A program made the translations under genes and the position numbers. Below the pieces are notes generated by a model. The model was not told the DNA's origin. It saw only the letters and a list, made by a program, of their open reading frames with translations, and did no database searches. Positions 1 to 7,720 of a stretch of DNA of 64,000 nt are shown one piece after another. The DNA lies in the NCBI GenBank assembly GCA_965213645.1, contig CBDBZX010000008.1, positions 62,001 to 126,000 on the forward strand, read 5' to 3'. Within the stretch, counting starts at the first letter, position 1, and the number at the start of each line of letters is the position of its first letter. This DNA comes from CBDBZX01 sp965213645. Lineage in GTDB: Bacteria > Deinococcota > Deinococci > Deinococcales > Trueperaceae.

Positions 1-2
1 AA

Positions 3-1955
3 GGCGGCAGCAAGCCGCTCCTCGGTTCGACGCAGCGCACCGTGGTTGAGATGGCTGAGCCGGGCGAAGGGCAAGAAGACCCCGAGATTAACGGTAGCTT
101 GGATGAGCGCCGTGACCAGGCCCAAGCGGTTAAGGACTATGTAGACGATCTCTTAGCGGAGGACGCGAACGTGGTCGCCGCAGGTGACTTCAACGAGTTC
201 GAGTTCATCTCGCCCTTAGAGACGCTAGAAATGAGCCTCGTCAACCTGACCGAGACCTTGGAACCTGACGAGCGCTACTCATATATCTTCCAGGGCAACT
301 CGCAATCCTTAGACCACATCCTGGTCAGCGAATCGCTAGCAGTGAACGCGCAGTTTGACGCCGTGCACCTCAACAGCGAGTTCGCAGATCAGGCGTCTGA
401 CCACGACCCGCTTTTGGCGTTGCTCGCGCTCGCTCCCTCTGATTCTGAGCCGAGCAGCGCACTGCGCCTAGAACGCCTCGCCACCTACACCACAGGCGCG
501 TTCGACGAGGGTGCAGCGGAGATCGTCGCGTTCGACTCCAGCTCGCAGCGGCTCTTCATCGTCAACTCGAACGCGGTCACGCTGGACATTTTGGACATCA
601 GTGACCCTGCGAACCCTGCGCCTTTAGACCCCCTCGACATGACGCAGTACGGCGCGGCGGCGAACAGCGTGGATGTGTTTGAAAGTACGGTGGCTGTTGC
701 CATTGAAAACGAAACCGCCACCGAACCCGGCACAGTGGTCTTCCTCACCCCAGAGGGCGAATTCATCAGCCAGGTCACGGTGGGTGCGCTGCCCGACATG
801 CTCACCTTTACGCCAGACGGCAGTAAGGTCGTGGTGGCGAACGAAGGCGAGCCCTCAGACGACTACAGCACCGATCCTGAAGGCTCGGTCAGCATCATCG
901 ATATGTCTGGCGGTACCGAGAACTTGACGCAGGAAGACGTGACCGAGGTCGGTTTCTCGAGCTTCAACGGCGCGGACTTAGACGAGAGCATTCGCATCTT
1001 CGGTCCTGACGCGAGCGTCGCGCAGGACTTGGAGCCCGAATATATCGCGGTTGCGCCCGACTCCGCTTCGGCTTGGGTTGCGTTACAAGAGAACAACGCC
1101 TTAGCGCGAGTTGACTTAGAAGGGGCGAGCGTCACCGAGCTTATCGGTTTAGGCTTCAAAGACCACAGCTTAGAGACGAACGCCTTCGATCCTTCTGACG
1201 AAGACGGCGGCATCAACATCGGCACGTATCCCGTCTTCGGCATGTATCAGCCTGACGCCATCGCCACTTTTGAGGCGAACGGCGAGACGTACATCGTTAC
1301 GGCTAACGAGGGCGACGGGCGCGACTACGACGGCTTCAGCGAAGAGGCGCGGCTCGGTGACGACGAATATACACTCGCTGAAGATGCGTTTCCGAACGCA
1401 AGCGAACTCAAAGAGATGCTCGGACGATTGACCGTCACGACGGCGACAGGGGACACGGACGGCGACGGCGCGTTCGAAGAGATTTACGCCTTCGGCGGAC
1501 GCTCATTCTCCATCTGGAACGCCTCGGGTGAACTCGTCTTCGACAGTGGCGACGCTTTGGAGCGCATCACGGCAGAGGCGTATCCCGAGTTTTTCAATGC
1601 GAATAACGATGAGAACGGCGCAGAGACTTTCGAGAGCCGCAGCGACAACAAGGGACCGGAGCCCGAAGGGATTGTCACTGGAGAGATCGGCGGTAGCGTT
1701 TACGCATTCATCGGCTTGGAGCGCATCGGCGGGGTGGTCACCTATGACGTGAGCGACCCCGAGAAACCGCAGTTCGTGGAATATACAAACTACCGCAACT
1801 TCAGCGCCGACATCGAATCGGAAGAGGCGGGCGACTTAGGACCGGAAGGACTCCTCTTTATCTCCGCCGAGGAGAGCCCGAACGGGACGCCGCTCCTAGT
1901 CGTCGGCAACGAGGTGAGTGGTTCGACGAGTATCTATGCGGTAGAGCAGGAGTAG
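3..1955 (+). CDS. Secreted nuclease/phosphatase-fold protein with choice-of-anchor I domain (5' partial)
   Basis: The frame is open to the left edge, so the true start lies outside the window; a GTG at 42 is only the first in-window start. Residues 1 to about 140 look like the end of an endonuclease/exonuclease/phosphatase fold: KGGSKPL-like residues at the very start, GDFN near residue 61 and SDHDP near residue 132, which carry catalytic Asp/His in this family. The remaining 500 residues resemble the beta-propeller-like choice-of-anchor I domain (DLGPEGLLF, VVGNEVSGSTSIY near the end). Known relatives are extracellular nucleases and phosphatases. Release of phosphate from DNA or esters outside the cell is inferred from the neighbouring phosphonate and glycerol-phosphate genes. 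The signal peptide is not visible. Confidence 0.8.
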   Translation, partial: GGSKPLLGSTQRTVVEMAEPGEGQEDPEINGSLDERRDQAQAVKDYVDDLLAEDANVVAAGDFNEFEFISPLETLEMSLVNLTETLEPDERYSYIFQGNSQSLDHILVSESLAVNAQFDAVHLNSEFADQASDHDPLLALLALAPSDSEPSSALRLERLATYTTGAFDEGAAEIVAFDSSSQRLFIVNSNAVTLDILDISDPANPAPLDPLDMTQYGAAANSVDVFESTVAVAIENETATEPGTVVFLTPEGEFISQVTVGALPDMLTFTPDGSKVVVANEGEPSDDYSTDPEGSVSIIDMSGGTENLTQEDVTEVGFSSFNGADLDESIRIFGPDASVAQDLEPEYIAVAPDSASAWVALQENNALARVDLEGASVTELIGLGFKDHSLETNAFDPSDEDGGINIGTYPVFGMYQPDAIATFEANGETYIVTANEGDGRDYDGFSEEARLGDDEYTLAEDAFPNASELKEMLGRLTVTTATGDTDGDGAFEEIYAFGGRSFSIWNASGELVFDSGDALERITAEAYPEFFNANNDENGAETFESRSDNKGPEPEGIVTGEIGGSVYAFIGLERIGGVVTYDVSDPEKPQFVEYTNYRNFSADIESEEAGDLGPEGLLFISAEESPNGTPLLVVGNEVSGSTSIYAVEQE

Positions 1956-1995
1956 AGGTGGGGCGTCGCGTGTTTGTTACCCTGTAGCGAACGCA

Positions 1996-2020
1996 TGGGG
2001 TCAACCTCGAGCTGACCCCA
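1996..2020. terminator. Hairpin between convergent genes
   Basis: TGGGGTCA and TGACCCCA form an 8-bp stem around a 9-base loop that itself contains CTCGAG. It lies between the convergent nuclease and isomerase genes, so it may end transcription from both sides. No strong U-tract follows. Confidence 0.5.
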
Positions 2021-2024
2021 CATA

Positions 2025-2864
2025 TCAAGCCGCTACGACGGGCTCCCTTGCTAAATTCGGTTCAGAGAGCCACGCCGCTGCCCGTTGCACGCTCGCCTTC
2101 TCCTTGACTTCGATAATCAGCTTGGGTCTACGCTTCAAGGCGGACACCGCGTCCGTGAGCGCCTTGAAGTTGACGCTCCCTTCGCCCGGCAGCCAGTGCC
2201 TATCCAAGTAGCCGTCGGTGTCCTGGATGTGGAGGTGCTCGAGGTACTCACCCACCTCAGAGACGAACCTATCGGGTGGCGGCGCGCCGTGCTGCACGTG
2301 CATACAAAAGGCGTGACCGACGTCTAAGCTCACGCGCAAAGCGTCCGAGTCCACCGCTTTGACTAGCTCTAACTGCACACGCGGGTCTAGGTCCATGATG
2401 TTCTCCATCACCAACGTGCAGCCCACATCTTCAGCTTGTGCCAGCACGTCCGTTAGCGTGTCTTTCATGAGGTCCACGATCTCCTCACGCCGCACGGCGT
2501 CGTAGGCAATGTGCCGGTGCATCCACGGATCGATAGGGCTATGCACGACCATGTGGGTCGCGCCGAGTTGCGCGGCAACTTTCACGCCTCCCTCCAAACG
2601 CTTCTTCACGGCGTCGCGGAGCAGCGGGTCGGGGTTCGCGAGACTCAGCCCCCAGAACGGTCCGTGGATGCCCATGCGTCCTGGATAGCCCTCCAACAAC
2701 GCCTTAGCTTTATCCGCTTGCGCTTGCCAGTCACCGTCTAAAAGCTTGTGCTGGGAAAAGTCCTGAATTTCTAGGTCTCGCTTGCCCGAGGTGAGCCACT
2801 CGAGATGGTCCTCTAGCTCGTCAATCATGAGGGCTGCGCCGAGGGTGTTGAGGGGGGTGGTCAT
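2025..2864 (-). CDS. Sugar phosphate isomerase/epimerase, TIM barrel
   Basis: A 279-residue xylose-isomerase-like TIM barrel (AP endonuclease 2 family). Likely metal and active-site residues are visible in MGIHGPFW, VMENIMDLD, SLDVGHAF and HLHIQDTDG, followed by RHWLPGEGSVNF. The ORF stays open 38 codons further upstream, but that stretch is translated purine-rich repeat (2890-3006). The ATG at 2864 is preceded by a good GGAGG and is chosen as the start. It is the last gene of the minus-strand phosphonate run. Substrate unknown; a role in handling the sugar or ribose moiety released by phosphonate breakdown is a guess from position. Confidence 0.75.
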   Translation of the reverse strand: MTTPLNTLGAALMIDELEDHLEWLTSGKRDLEIQDFSQHKLLDGDWQAQADKAKALLEGYPGRMGIHGPFWGLSLANPDPLLRDAVKKRLEGGVKVAAQLGATHMVVHSPIDPWMHRHIAYDAVRREEIVDLMKDTLTDVLAQAEDVGCTLVMENIMDLDPRVQLELVKAVDSDALRVSLDVGHAFCMHVQHGAPPPDRFVSEVGEYLEHLHIQDTDGYLDRHWLPGEGSVNFKALTDAVSALKRRPKLIIEVKEKASVQRAAAWLSEPNLAREPVVAA

Positions 2865-2889
2865 AGGTGCCTCCAAAGGGCGGTTAGCT

Positions 2890-3006
2890 GAAAGGGGATG
2901 GAGAGATAGGGAGATAGGGAGATGGGGAGATGGGGTGATGAGGAGATAGGGAGAGGTGGCAGCGCTTTTTCTCCTCATCCCCCTATCCCCTCATCTCCCT
3001 ATCTAT
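2890..3006. repeat. Purine-rich hairpin repeat, copy S1
   Basis: The left arm is built of GGGGAGAT/GGGAGATAG-type heptamers and octamers and the right arm of the complementary CTCCCTATC/CATCTCCC units. The centre is GAGGTGGCAGCGCTTTTTCTCC. The same arms and the same centre recur at 4888, 5737 and 17135. Here it lies just upstream of the isomerase start codon. Confidence 0.85.
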
Positions 3007-3055
3007 TTGGGGAATAACAAACGGCACACTTGAGCGTCACCAGCGCAACCTCCCC

Positions 3056-3661
3056 TCATCCGTACTTCTCCAAAAACGTCGCCATATCTCGTAAGTCTAA
3101 AAACCTCTCTTCTAGCTCCTGGCGCGACCAATCCCACCATCGGGTGCGCTCTAAGGTTTCGGCGACCTCATCAGTAAAGCGCTGTTTGATGGGCTTTGCA
3201 GGCACACCGCCGACGACGCAGTAAGGCGCAACGTCCTTGGTCACCACCGCGCCCGCCCCGATGACCGCGCCGTTGCCGACCGTGGTACCCGGTAAGACCG
3301 TCGCGCTGTGACCGATCCACACGTCGTGACCCAGGGTGACGGGATGCGCCCGCCGCCACGCGAAGAACTCAGTCTCGTCCTCGTCCGTGAAGCCGTACTG
3401 CGCGGCGCGGTAGGTCAGGTGGTGACTGGTGGGGCGCTCTATAGGATGGTTGCCGGGGTTGAGGCGCACGAACGAGGCAACCGAGCAAAACTTGCCGGTA
3501 GATGCGGTGATAGCTTGGACGTGCTGCGTGAGGTAGCTGTAGTCCCCGAGACTCGAGCCCACCAGCGACGTGTGCGCCCCGACCTCGGTCCATTCGCCTA
3601 GCGCGGTGTCCTCGATGTGCGCCGTGTCGTGGACGGTCGGCGTGGGGCTCAACCGCTTCAC
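3056..3661 (-). CDS. Phosphonate-metabolism hexapeptide-repeat transferase
   Basis: A left-handed beta-helix acyltransferase of about 201 residues, like the TIGR03308-type transferase found in many C-P lyase operons. Hexapeptide repeats are clear near the C-terminus (VTLGHDVWIGHSATVLPG, VIGAGAVVTKDVAPY, VVGGVPAKPIKQ), and a candidate catalytic His is in NPGNHPIERPTSHH. The ORF can be extended to 3733, but the GTG at 3661 overlaps the phnM stop (GTGA) and has GAGGTG upstream, so it is preferred. Probably co-translated with phnM. It may acetylate an aminoalkylphosphonate or a pathway intermediate; the substrate is not shown by the sequence. Confidence 0.8.
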   Translation of the reverse strand: MKRLSPTPTVHDTAHIEDTALGEWTEVGAHTSLVGSSLGDYSYLTQHVQAITASTGKFCSVASFVRLNPGNHPIERPTSHHLTYRAAQYGFTDEDETEFFAWRRAHPVTLGHDVWIGHSATVLPGTTVGNGAVIGAGAVVTKDVAPYCVVGGVPAKPIKQRFTDEVAETLERTRWWDWSRQELEERFLDLRDMATFLEKYG

Positions 3662-4713
3662 GCGCTCACCTCTTCCACTGCCCTGTCTGTAAGGGAGCTG
3701 GCAAGAGGGAGGGTTCCATCCGAGTAGATGCACCTACCTTTTGAGAAGGTCGCGCGGACACGGGGGAGGCGTCCCTCCCCCGCCTCCACTACCACGAAGT
3801 CCGCACGCTTGCCGACCTCCAAACGCCCCCTGTCCGTGAGCCCTGCCGCCGCCGCTGCATTTTCGCTCACGAGTTTGACCGCGCTGTGGAGCGGCATAAG
3901 GTCGCCCAGCTTGAAGATGATATGTAGCATCGCGGCGGGGTAGTAGTCCGACGCGAGCACGTCCACTAGACCTTCGCGGAGCGCGTCCATAGCGCTCAGG
4001 TTGCCCGTGTTCGAGCTGCCCCGAAAGGCGTTGGGTGCGCCCATGACGGTGTAGAGCCCCCGTGCTTTCGCCGCCCTCGCCGCCTCCAGTGTCACCGGAA
4101 ATTCGCTCACGCTCGCGCCCAAGCTTGCCATCAGGTCTACCTTGTCGGGTGTATCGTCATCGTGCGAGGCGAGGACGATGCCTGCAGCCCGTGCCTCCTC
4201 GCACACGCCCGTGATGACCTCCCAGGAGGGTGGGTTTTGCTCGAGCTGCGCCAACCGCTCCAGCAACTCCTTGCGGTGCGCCTCCTCGTCCACGCCCTTC
4301 CACGCCGAAACGTGCTTGACGTGCGCCTCCAAGTCACGGTATTGCCCCTGCCCCGGCGTGTGGTCGTTCAGCGAGATGAGGTCGAGGTATTCGTCCCGGA
4401 GGAGGTCGTGTAGAATGCGCGGCGCACCGTGATTGGTGACCTCGAAGCGGGCATGAACGCGCGTGTCCACGAGCAGTTCAGCCTTCAGGCTATTGATGAG
4501 GTGAATCGTGTCGCGGGCACGCTCCTCGGAGCGCATGTAGGCGGTGTTGAAGCTTTCTGCGAAGGAGATAGCCGCGTACGCCGTCGTGACGCCCAACGCC
4601 GCCAGCCGCTTATCGAGTTCGAAGAGCGCCAGGTCAGTTGGAAAGTACGCCTTGGGGCGCGGCTCCACGTCGCGCTCCACCATATCCCCGTGCAGGTCGA
4701 TGAGCCCCGGCAA
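3658..4713 (-). CDS. phnM: PhnM, alpha-D-ribose 1-methylphosphonate 5-triphosphate diphosphatase; start codon missing
   Basis: Amidohydrolase-fold PhnM of the C-P lyase pathway, which removes pyrophosphate from the ribose-triphosphate phosphonate. Metal-site residues are visible in LIDLHGDMVERD, SLNDHTPGQGQ and LASHDDDTPD. The coordinates begin at the first possible start, a TTG at 4713. The conserved N-terminal strands (RLVLPDRVIPGTL...WDDGVITEI) lie in the same frame upstream, about 4714-4850. From the in-frame TAG near 4965 down to 4713 there is no ATG, GTG or TTG. The repeat S2 and the out-of-frame tail of phnL occupy that stretch. Either the start was lost, a non-standard start is used, or phnM is read after a +1 shift from phnL. 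Confidence 0.8.
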   Translation of the reverse strand: MPGLIDLHGDMVERDVEPRPKAYFPTDLALFELDKRLAALGVTTAYAAISFAESFNTAYMRSEERARDTIHLINSLKAELLVDTRVHARFEVTNHGAPRILHDLLRDEYLDLISLNDHTPGQGQYRDLEAHVKHVSAWKGVDEEAHRKELLERLAQLEQNPPSWEVITGVCEEARAAGIVLASHDDDTPDKVDLMASLGASVSEFPVTLEAARAAKARGLYTVMGAPNAFRGSSNTGNLSAMDALREGLVDVLASDYYPAAMLHIIFKLGDLMPLHSAVKLVSENAAAAAGLTDRGRLEVGKRADFVVVEAGEGRLPRVRATFSKGRCIYSDGTLPLASSLTDRAVEEVSA

Positions 4714-4789
4714 GACGAAGCAGCCCTGCGCGTCAACACCGCTTGCCGGGGGGCTCGTGCGGCGTTCACTGATTTCGGTGATGACGCCG

Positions 4790-5698
4790 TCATCCCAAGT
4801 GAGGGTACCGGGGATGACGCGGTCGGGGAGAACGAGGCGGGCGTGGGTGAGGTGGGAGGGAGGGCGCGGCTGGGTGCGGGGTGGTGGTGGGAGATGCGGG
4901 GATAGGGGGATGAGGAGATGAGGAGACGGGGGGATGGGGAGAATACTCCTCGCTTTTTCTCCCTATCTCTCTATCCCCCCATCCCCCTATCAAGCCTTTC
5001 GCTCCAGGCTCCACCTCCGCCCCACCTGCCGCCAACGCCAACCCCTCGTCCACCAACGCCGCCACGTCCTCTGGGTGATGAAACACCCCGATCATGGTGA
5101 CGCCCTGCGCTTTTAACTCAGCAAGCCGCGCGGTGAGCGCCGCTCTCGCTTCCTGGTCGAGTGAGGCGGTTGGCTCGTCTAAGAGGAGCAGACGGCGCGG
5201 CGCGATGAGGGCGCGTGCCAGGTTGACCTTCTGCTGCTCGCCGCCCGAAAAGGTACTCGGGTAGGCGTGCCAGAGGGCTTCTCTGAGACCGAAGGCGCGG
5301 AGCGCGTCAGTCGCCCGCTCGGTCGCCTTCTCAAATGCAAGCGACGCTAAAAGCGGTTCCGCGACCAGCTCCACTGCGCTCACCCTCGGTCTTGCCCGCA
5401 AAAACTGCGTGACCATGCCCAGTTCCTCGCGGCGCAGCTTCGCGATGTCCACGTCGGCGGCGGTGGCGAGGTCGATGTCGCCGTAACTCGAGCGGTAGAG
5501 AGCCCGCCCGCCGCTCGGTTTATACGTGCGGTAGAGGCAGCGTAGCAGCGTGGACTTGCCGACGCCGTTGGGTCCTTGCACTAGCGTGAACGTGCCCGCC
5601 TGAAGGGTGACGTTCAGGTCGTGGAAAGCAGGGACGCGGCGGTCTAGGTGGTCGATAGAGAAGGTCTTGGTGTAGTGCTCGAGGGTAAGTAAGGTCAT
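4790..5698 (-). CDS. phnL: PhnL, C-P lyase ATP-binding protein with repeat-derived C-terminal tail
   Basis: ABC-type ATPase associated with the C-P lyase core complex. Walker A is GPNGVGKST (residues 42-50), the signature is FSGGEQQKVNLARAL (150-164) and Walker B is LLLLDEPTASLD (170-181). Homologues are about 230 residues, and here the recognisable protein stops near residue 234. The last 68 residues are Pro/Ser/His-rich. The first half of this tail is translated repeat S2 and the rest is the 5' part of phnM read in another frame. The original stop was therefore probably lost when the repeat arrived. The start at 5698 is ATG; 170 bp holding repeat S3 separate it from phnK. Confidence 0.88.
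   Translation of the reverse strand: MTLLTLEHYTKTFSIDHLDRRVPAFHDLNVTLQAGTFTLVQGPNGVGKSTLLRCLYRTYKPSGGRALYRSSYGDIDLATAADVDIAKLRREELGMVTQFLRARPRVSAVELVAEPLLASLAFEKATERATDALRAFGLREALWHAYPSTFSGGEQQKVNLARALIAPRRLLLLDEPTASLDQEARAALTARLAELKAQGVTMIGVFHHPEDVAALVDEGLALAAGGAEVEPGAKGLIGGWGDREIGRKSEEYSPHPPVSSSPHPPIPASPTTTPHPAAPSLPPHPRPPRSPRPRHPRYPHLG
4888..4992. repeat. Purine-rich hairpin repeat, copy S2
   Basis: Same GGGGATAGGGGGATGAGGAG-type left arm and CCCTATCTCTCTATCCCCCC right arm as S1, with CGCTTTTTCTCCC in the centre. It lies inside the phnL/phnM boundary, is translated as part of the PhnL tail, and sits where the phnM start codon would be expected. Confidence 0.85.
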
Positions 5699-5736
5699 GG
5701 GGAGTCCTTCGGATGGATTGGCGTGCGGTGGTTCTG

Positions 5737-5818
5737 ATGAAGGGATAAGGAGATGAGGAGATAGGGAGAAAAAGCCCCGCCACCTCTCCTCATCTCCCTA
5801 TCTCGCCATCTCCCCATC
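5737..5818. repeat. Purine-rich hairpin repeat, copy S3
   Basis: AGGGATAAGGAGATGAGGAG arm, GAGAAAAAGCCCCGCCACC centre, TCTCCTCATCTCCCTATCTC arm. It fills the gap between phnK and phnL, in the orientation opposite to S1. Confidence 0.85.
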
Positions 5819-5868
5819 AGGTCAACCACGCAACGCAACGCTCCTCGGCTACTCACGCCTCACCCTCC

Positions 5869-6684
5869 CTACAACTTCGCATGAACAAGCTGCTGTGTGT
5901 AGGCGTGCTGCGGGTCCTCCAACACCTGATCGGCAAGCCCCAACTCCACGACGCGCCCGTAGCGCATGACCATGATGCGGTCGGCTAAGGTGCGGATGAC
6001 GCCTAGGTCGTGTGAGACGATGATCATGGCGATGCTGCGCTCGCGCTGCAAGCGTTTGAGGGTATCCAGAACGAGAGCTTGAACAGACACGTCGAGCCCC
6101 GTTGTGGGTTCATCGAGGAGGAGGAGTGCGGGCTTCAAGGCAATAGCTTTGGCGAGTTGGACGCGCTGCTGCATCCCGCCGGAGAGGGTGCTCGGCAGGT
6201 CGTCCATGCGGGTGAGCGGAAATTCGGACGCGCTCAGTGACTGCTTTGCCGCGCTGCGCAACGCGCCGTAGCGCCGCTCGCCCGCGATGATAAGCCGCTC
6301 CGCGACGTTGCCAGAGCTGCTCGCCTTCATCCGCAGACCTTGGTGCGGGTTCTGGTAAACGATGCCGATGTGTTTTGTCTGTACCTCGCGTCGGGCGAAA
6401 CGCTCGAGGGCGAAGAGGTTGATGTCTTCGTAACCCGTCAACCCAAGCGTGTACGTCCCGCTGTCCGCGTCCTCTTGCAAGTTGAGGAGCCGCAGCAGCG
6501 TGGACTTGCCGCTGCCCGACTCGCCGACGACGCCCAAAACCTCACCTCGGTAGAGGTCCACATCTACATCTCGAACGGCGTGCAGGTCGCCGTAGACCTT
6601 GTTGACGTTTCTGGCTTGTAAGAGCGGCGTGTCCGTGATGAGGCGGGAGGGCTCGAGCACCCCGGCAAAGGTCGGCCGACTCAT
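5869..6684 (-). CDS. phnK: PhnK, C-P lyase ATP-binding protein
   Basis: ABC ATPase (271 residues) that binds the PhnGHIJ core in characterised systems. Walker A GESGSGKST (54-62), Q-loop region VYQNPHQGL, signature LSGGMQQR (167-174), Walker B LLLLDEPTTGLD (187-198) and the switch His in VSHDLGVIR are all present. The ATG overlaps the phnJ stop codon by four bases (ATGA), indicating translational coupling. An N-terminal extension of about 20 residues precedes the usual first strand (LLQARNVNKVYG). Confidence 0.92.
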   Translation of the reverse strand: MSRPTFAGVLEPSRLITDTPLLQARNVNKVYGDLHAVRDVDVDLYRGEVLGVVGESGSGKSTLLRLLNLQEDADSGTYTLGLTGYEDINLFALERFARREVQTKHIGIVYQNPHQGLRMKASSSGNVAERLIIAGERRYGALRSAAKQSLSASEFPLTRMDDLPSTLSGGMQQRVQLAKAIALKPALLLLDEPTTGLDVSVQALVLDTLKRLQRERSIAMIIVSHDLGVIRTLADRIMVMRYGRVVELGLADQVLEDPQHAYTQQLVHAKL

Positions 6685-7643
6685 CGCTCGCCCCCAACTC
6701 CGTTATCCTTCAGCACATCATCTCGGTAAAAACGCCCCTCACCGTCGTAGTAAAGCGCATCGGCGCTCACCGCTTCACCTTCCGCCTGCTTCTGCGCCTT
6801 CTCCGCGTACCCCGAGTCCGATACCTCGTAGCGGGCGCTACCGTCCGCTTGGGGTAGCTCGTTCATGAATTTGTTTGTCACGCCCGTCTTCGCGCATACC
6901 CAGCCGCGCTGGTCCTCGACGCGGTAGGGCACGTCGTCGAACTCCAGAGGTTTCACATCCGTGTAGGGTGGCACGGCGTAGAGGCGTTTTTCGCGTCCGG
7001 CGGAGAGGATGGTGAGGTGCTTCGCCTGGTGGAGCTTAGGCACGTCCCAGCGCGGAATAGGGCTTGGGTCCATGATGTAGCGCCCGTTTACGAGCGCGGG
7101 GTAGCCCGAGGCGAGCGTGACCCGGCTGTAGCGAACCATCTGCTCGTAGAGCCTGAGCCACATGAGCCCGTAGTCGGCGTCGGCGTGCATCTGCCGGGCG
7201 GCGGCGCGGCTCCTTTCGACGCTGCGGAGCGGGTCGGGCAGCGGAACCTGCAAGACGAGCGCTTGACGCTCTTGCAAGACCTCTTCCGGGATGCGGTGGC
7301 GGCTCTGCATGAGGGTCGCCTTTTGAGCATCCGTGGTGGTTTTAACGCCGGTCATGCGGGTGATGAAGCTCCGCAGGTTCGCCGCATTGACCGAATCGTC
7401 GTCACCCTGGTCGAAGACCTTCACAACATCGTCCGGTCCGACGAGCGAGAGCGTCGCCTGCAAACCGCCTGTGCCCCAGCCTCGAGCAAAGGGAACCTCC
7501 CGGCTCGCATAAGGCACTTGATACCCCGGAATCGCCACTGCCTTGAGCATCTTGCGGCGCAGTTCGCGCTTGGCGGCTTCGTCTAAGAAGGCATAAGCGT
7601 AGCCTTGGGAAGGCTTGGAAAGCTGAGTGAGCGTTTGGGTCAT
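6681..7643 (-). CDS. phnJ: PhnJ-family protein lacking three of the four catalytic cysteines
   Basis: Full-length PhnJ homologue (about 320 residues from the ATG at 7643; an upstream start at 7670 is possible). Most conserved blocks are intact: AIPGYQVP, which contains the Gly equivalent to E. coli Gly32, and GWGTGG, QSRHRIPE, NGRYIMDPSPIP and LYAVPPYT. In E. coli PhnJ, Cys241, Cys244 and Cys266 bind the 4Fe-4S cluster and Cys272 forms the thiyl radical, in a CxxC...VCSDTDYC context. Here the region reads VCAKTGVTNK...YEVSDSGYAEK. Only the first Cys (codon at 6894-6896) remains; the others are Thr, Val and Ala. There are no stops or frameshifts. Canonical C-P bond cleavage is doubtful. The C-terminus carries about 35 extra residues. 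Confidence 0.88.
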   Translation of the reverse strand: MTQTLTQLSKPSQGYAYAFLDEAAKRELRRKMLKAVAIPGYQVPYASREVPFARGWGTGGLQATLSLVGPDDVVKVFDQGDDDSVNAANLRSFITRMTGVKTTTDAQKATLMQSRHRIPEEVLQERQALVLQVPLPDPLRSVERSRAAARQMHADADYGLMWLRLYEQMVRYSRVTLASGYPALVNGRYIMDPSPIPRWDVPKLHQAKHLTILSAGREKRLYAVPPYTDVKPLEFDDVPYRVEDQRGWVCAKTGVTNKFMNELPQADGSARYEVSDSGYAEKAQKQAEGEAVSADALYYDGEGRFYRDDVLKDNGVGGER

Positions 7644-7653
7644 GAAAATTGAG

Positions 7654-7720
7654 CGCTTAGCTTTTAGCAATTAGCTCTTAGCCTAAAGACCTAAGGGCTA
7701 ATCGTTGATGGCTAATCGCC
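7654..7720. repeat. TTAGC-type low-complexity repeat
   Basis: The phnJ-phnI gap consists of repeated TTAGC/CTTAG and GGCTAATCG words (cttagcttttagcaattagc, then ctaagggctaatcg and ggctaatcg). It can fold on itself. It replaces any normal ribosome-binding region for phnJ. Confidence 0.6.

Noticed and set aside
2865..2978. N-terminal extension of the isomerase
   Set aside because: It is translated purine-rich repeat; the ATG at 2864 has a proper Shine-Dalgarno.
3308..3601. Plus-strand ORF opposite the hexapeptide transferase
   Set aside because: Shadow of a well-supported minus-strand gene; same applies to the other long antisense frames over phnM, phnJ, phnI, the permeases and the amidase.
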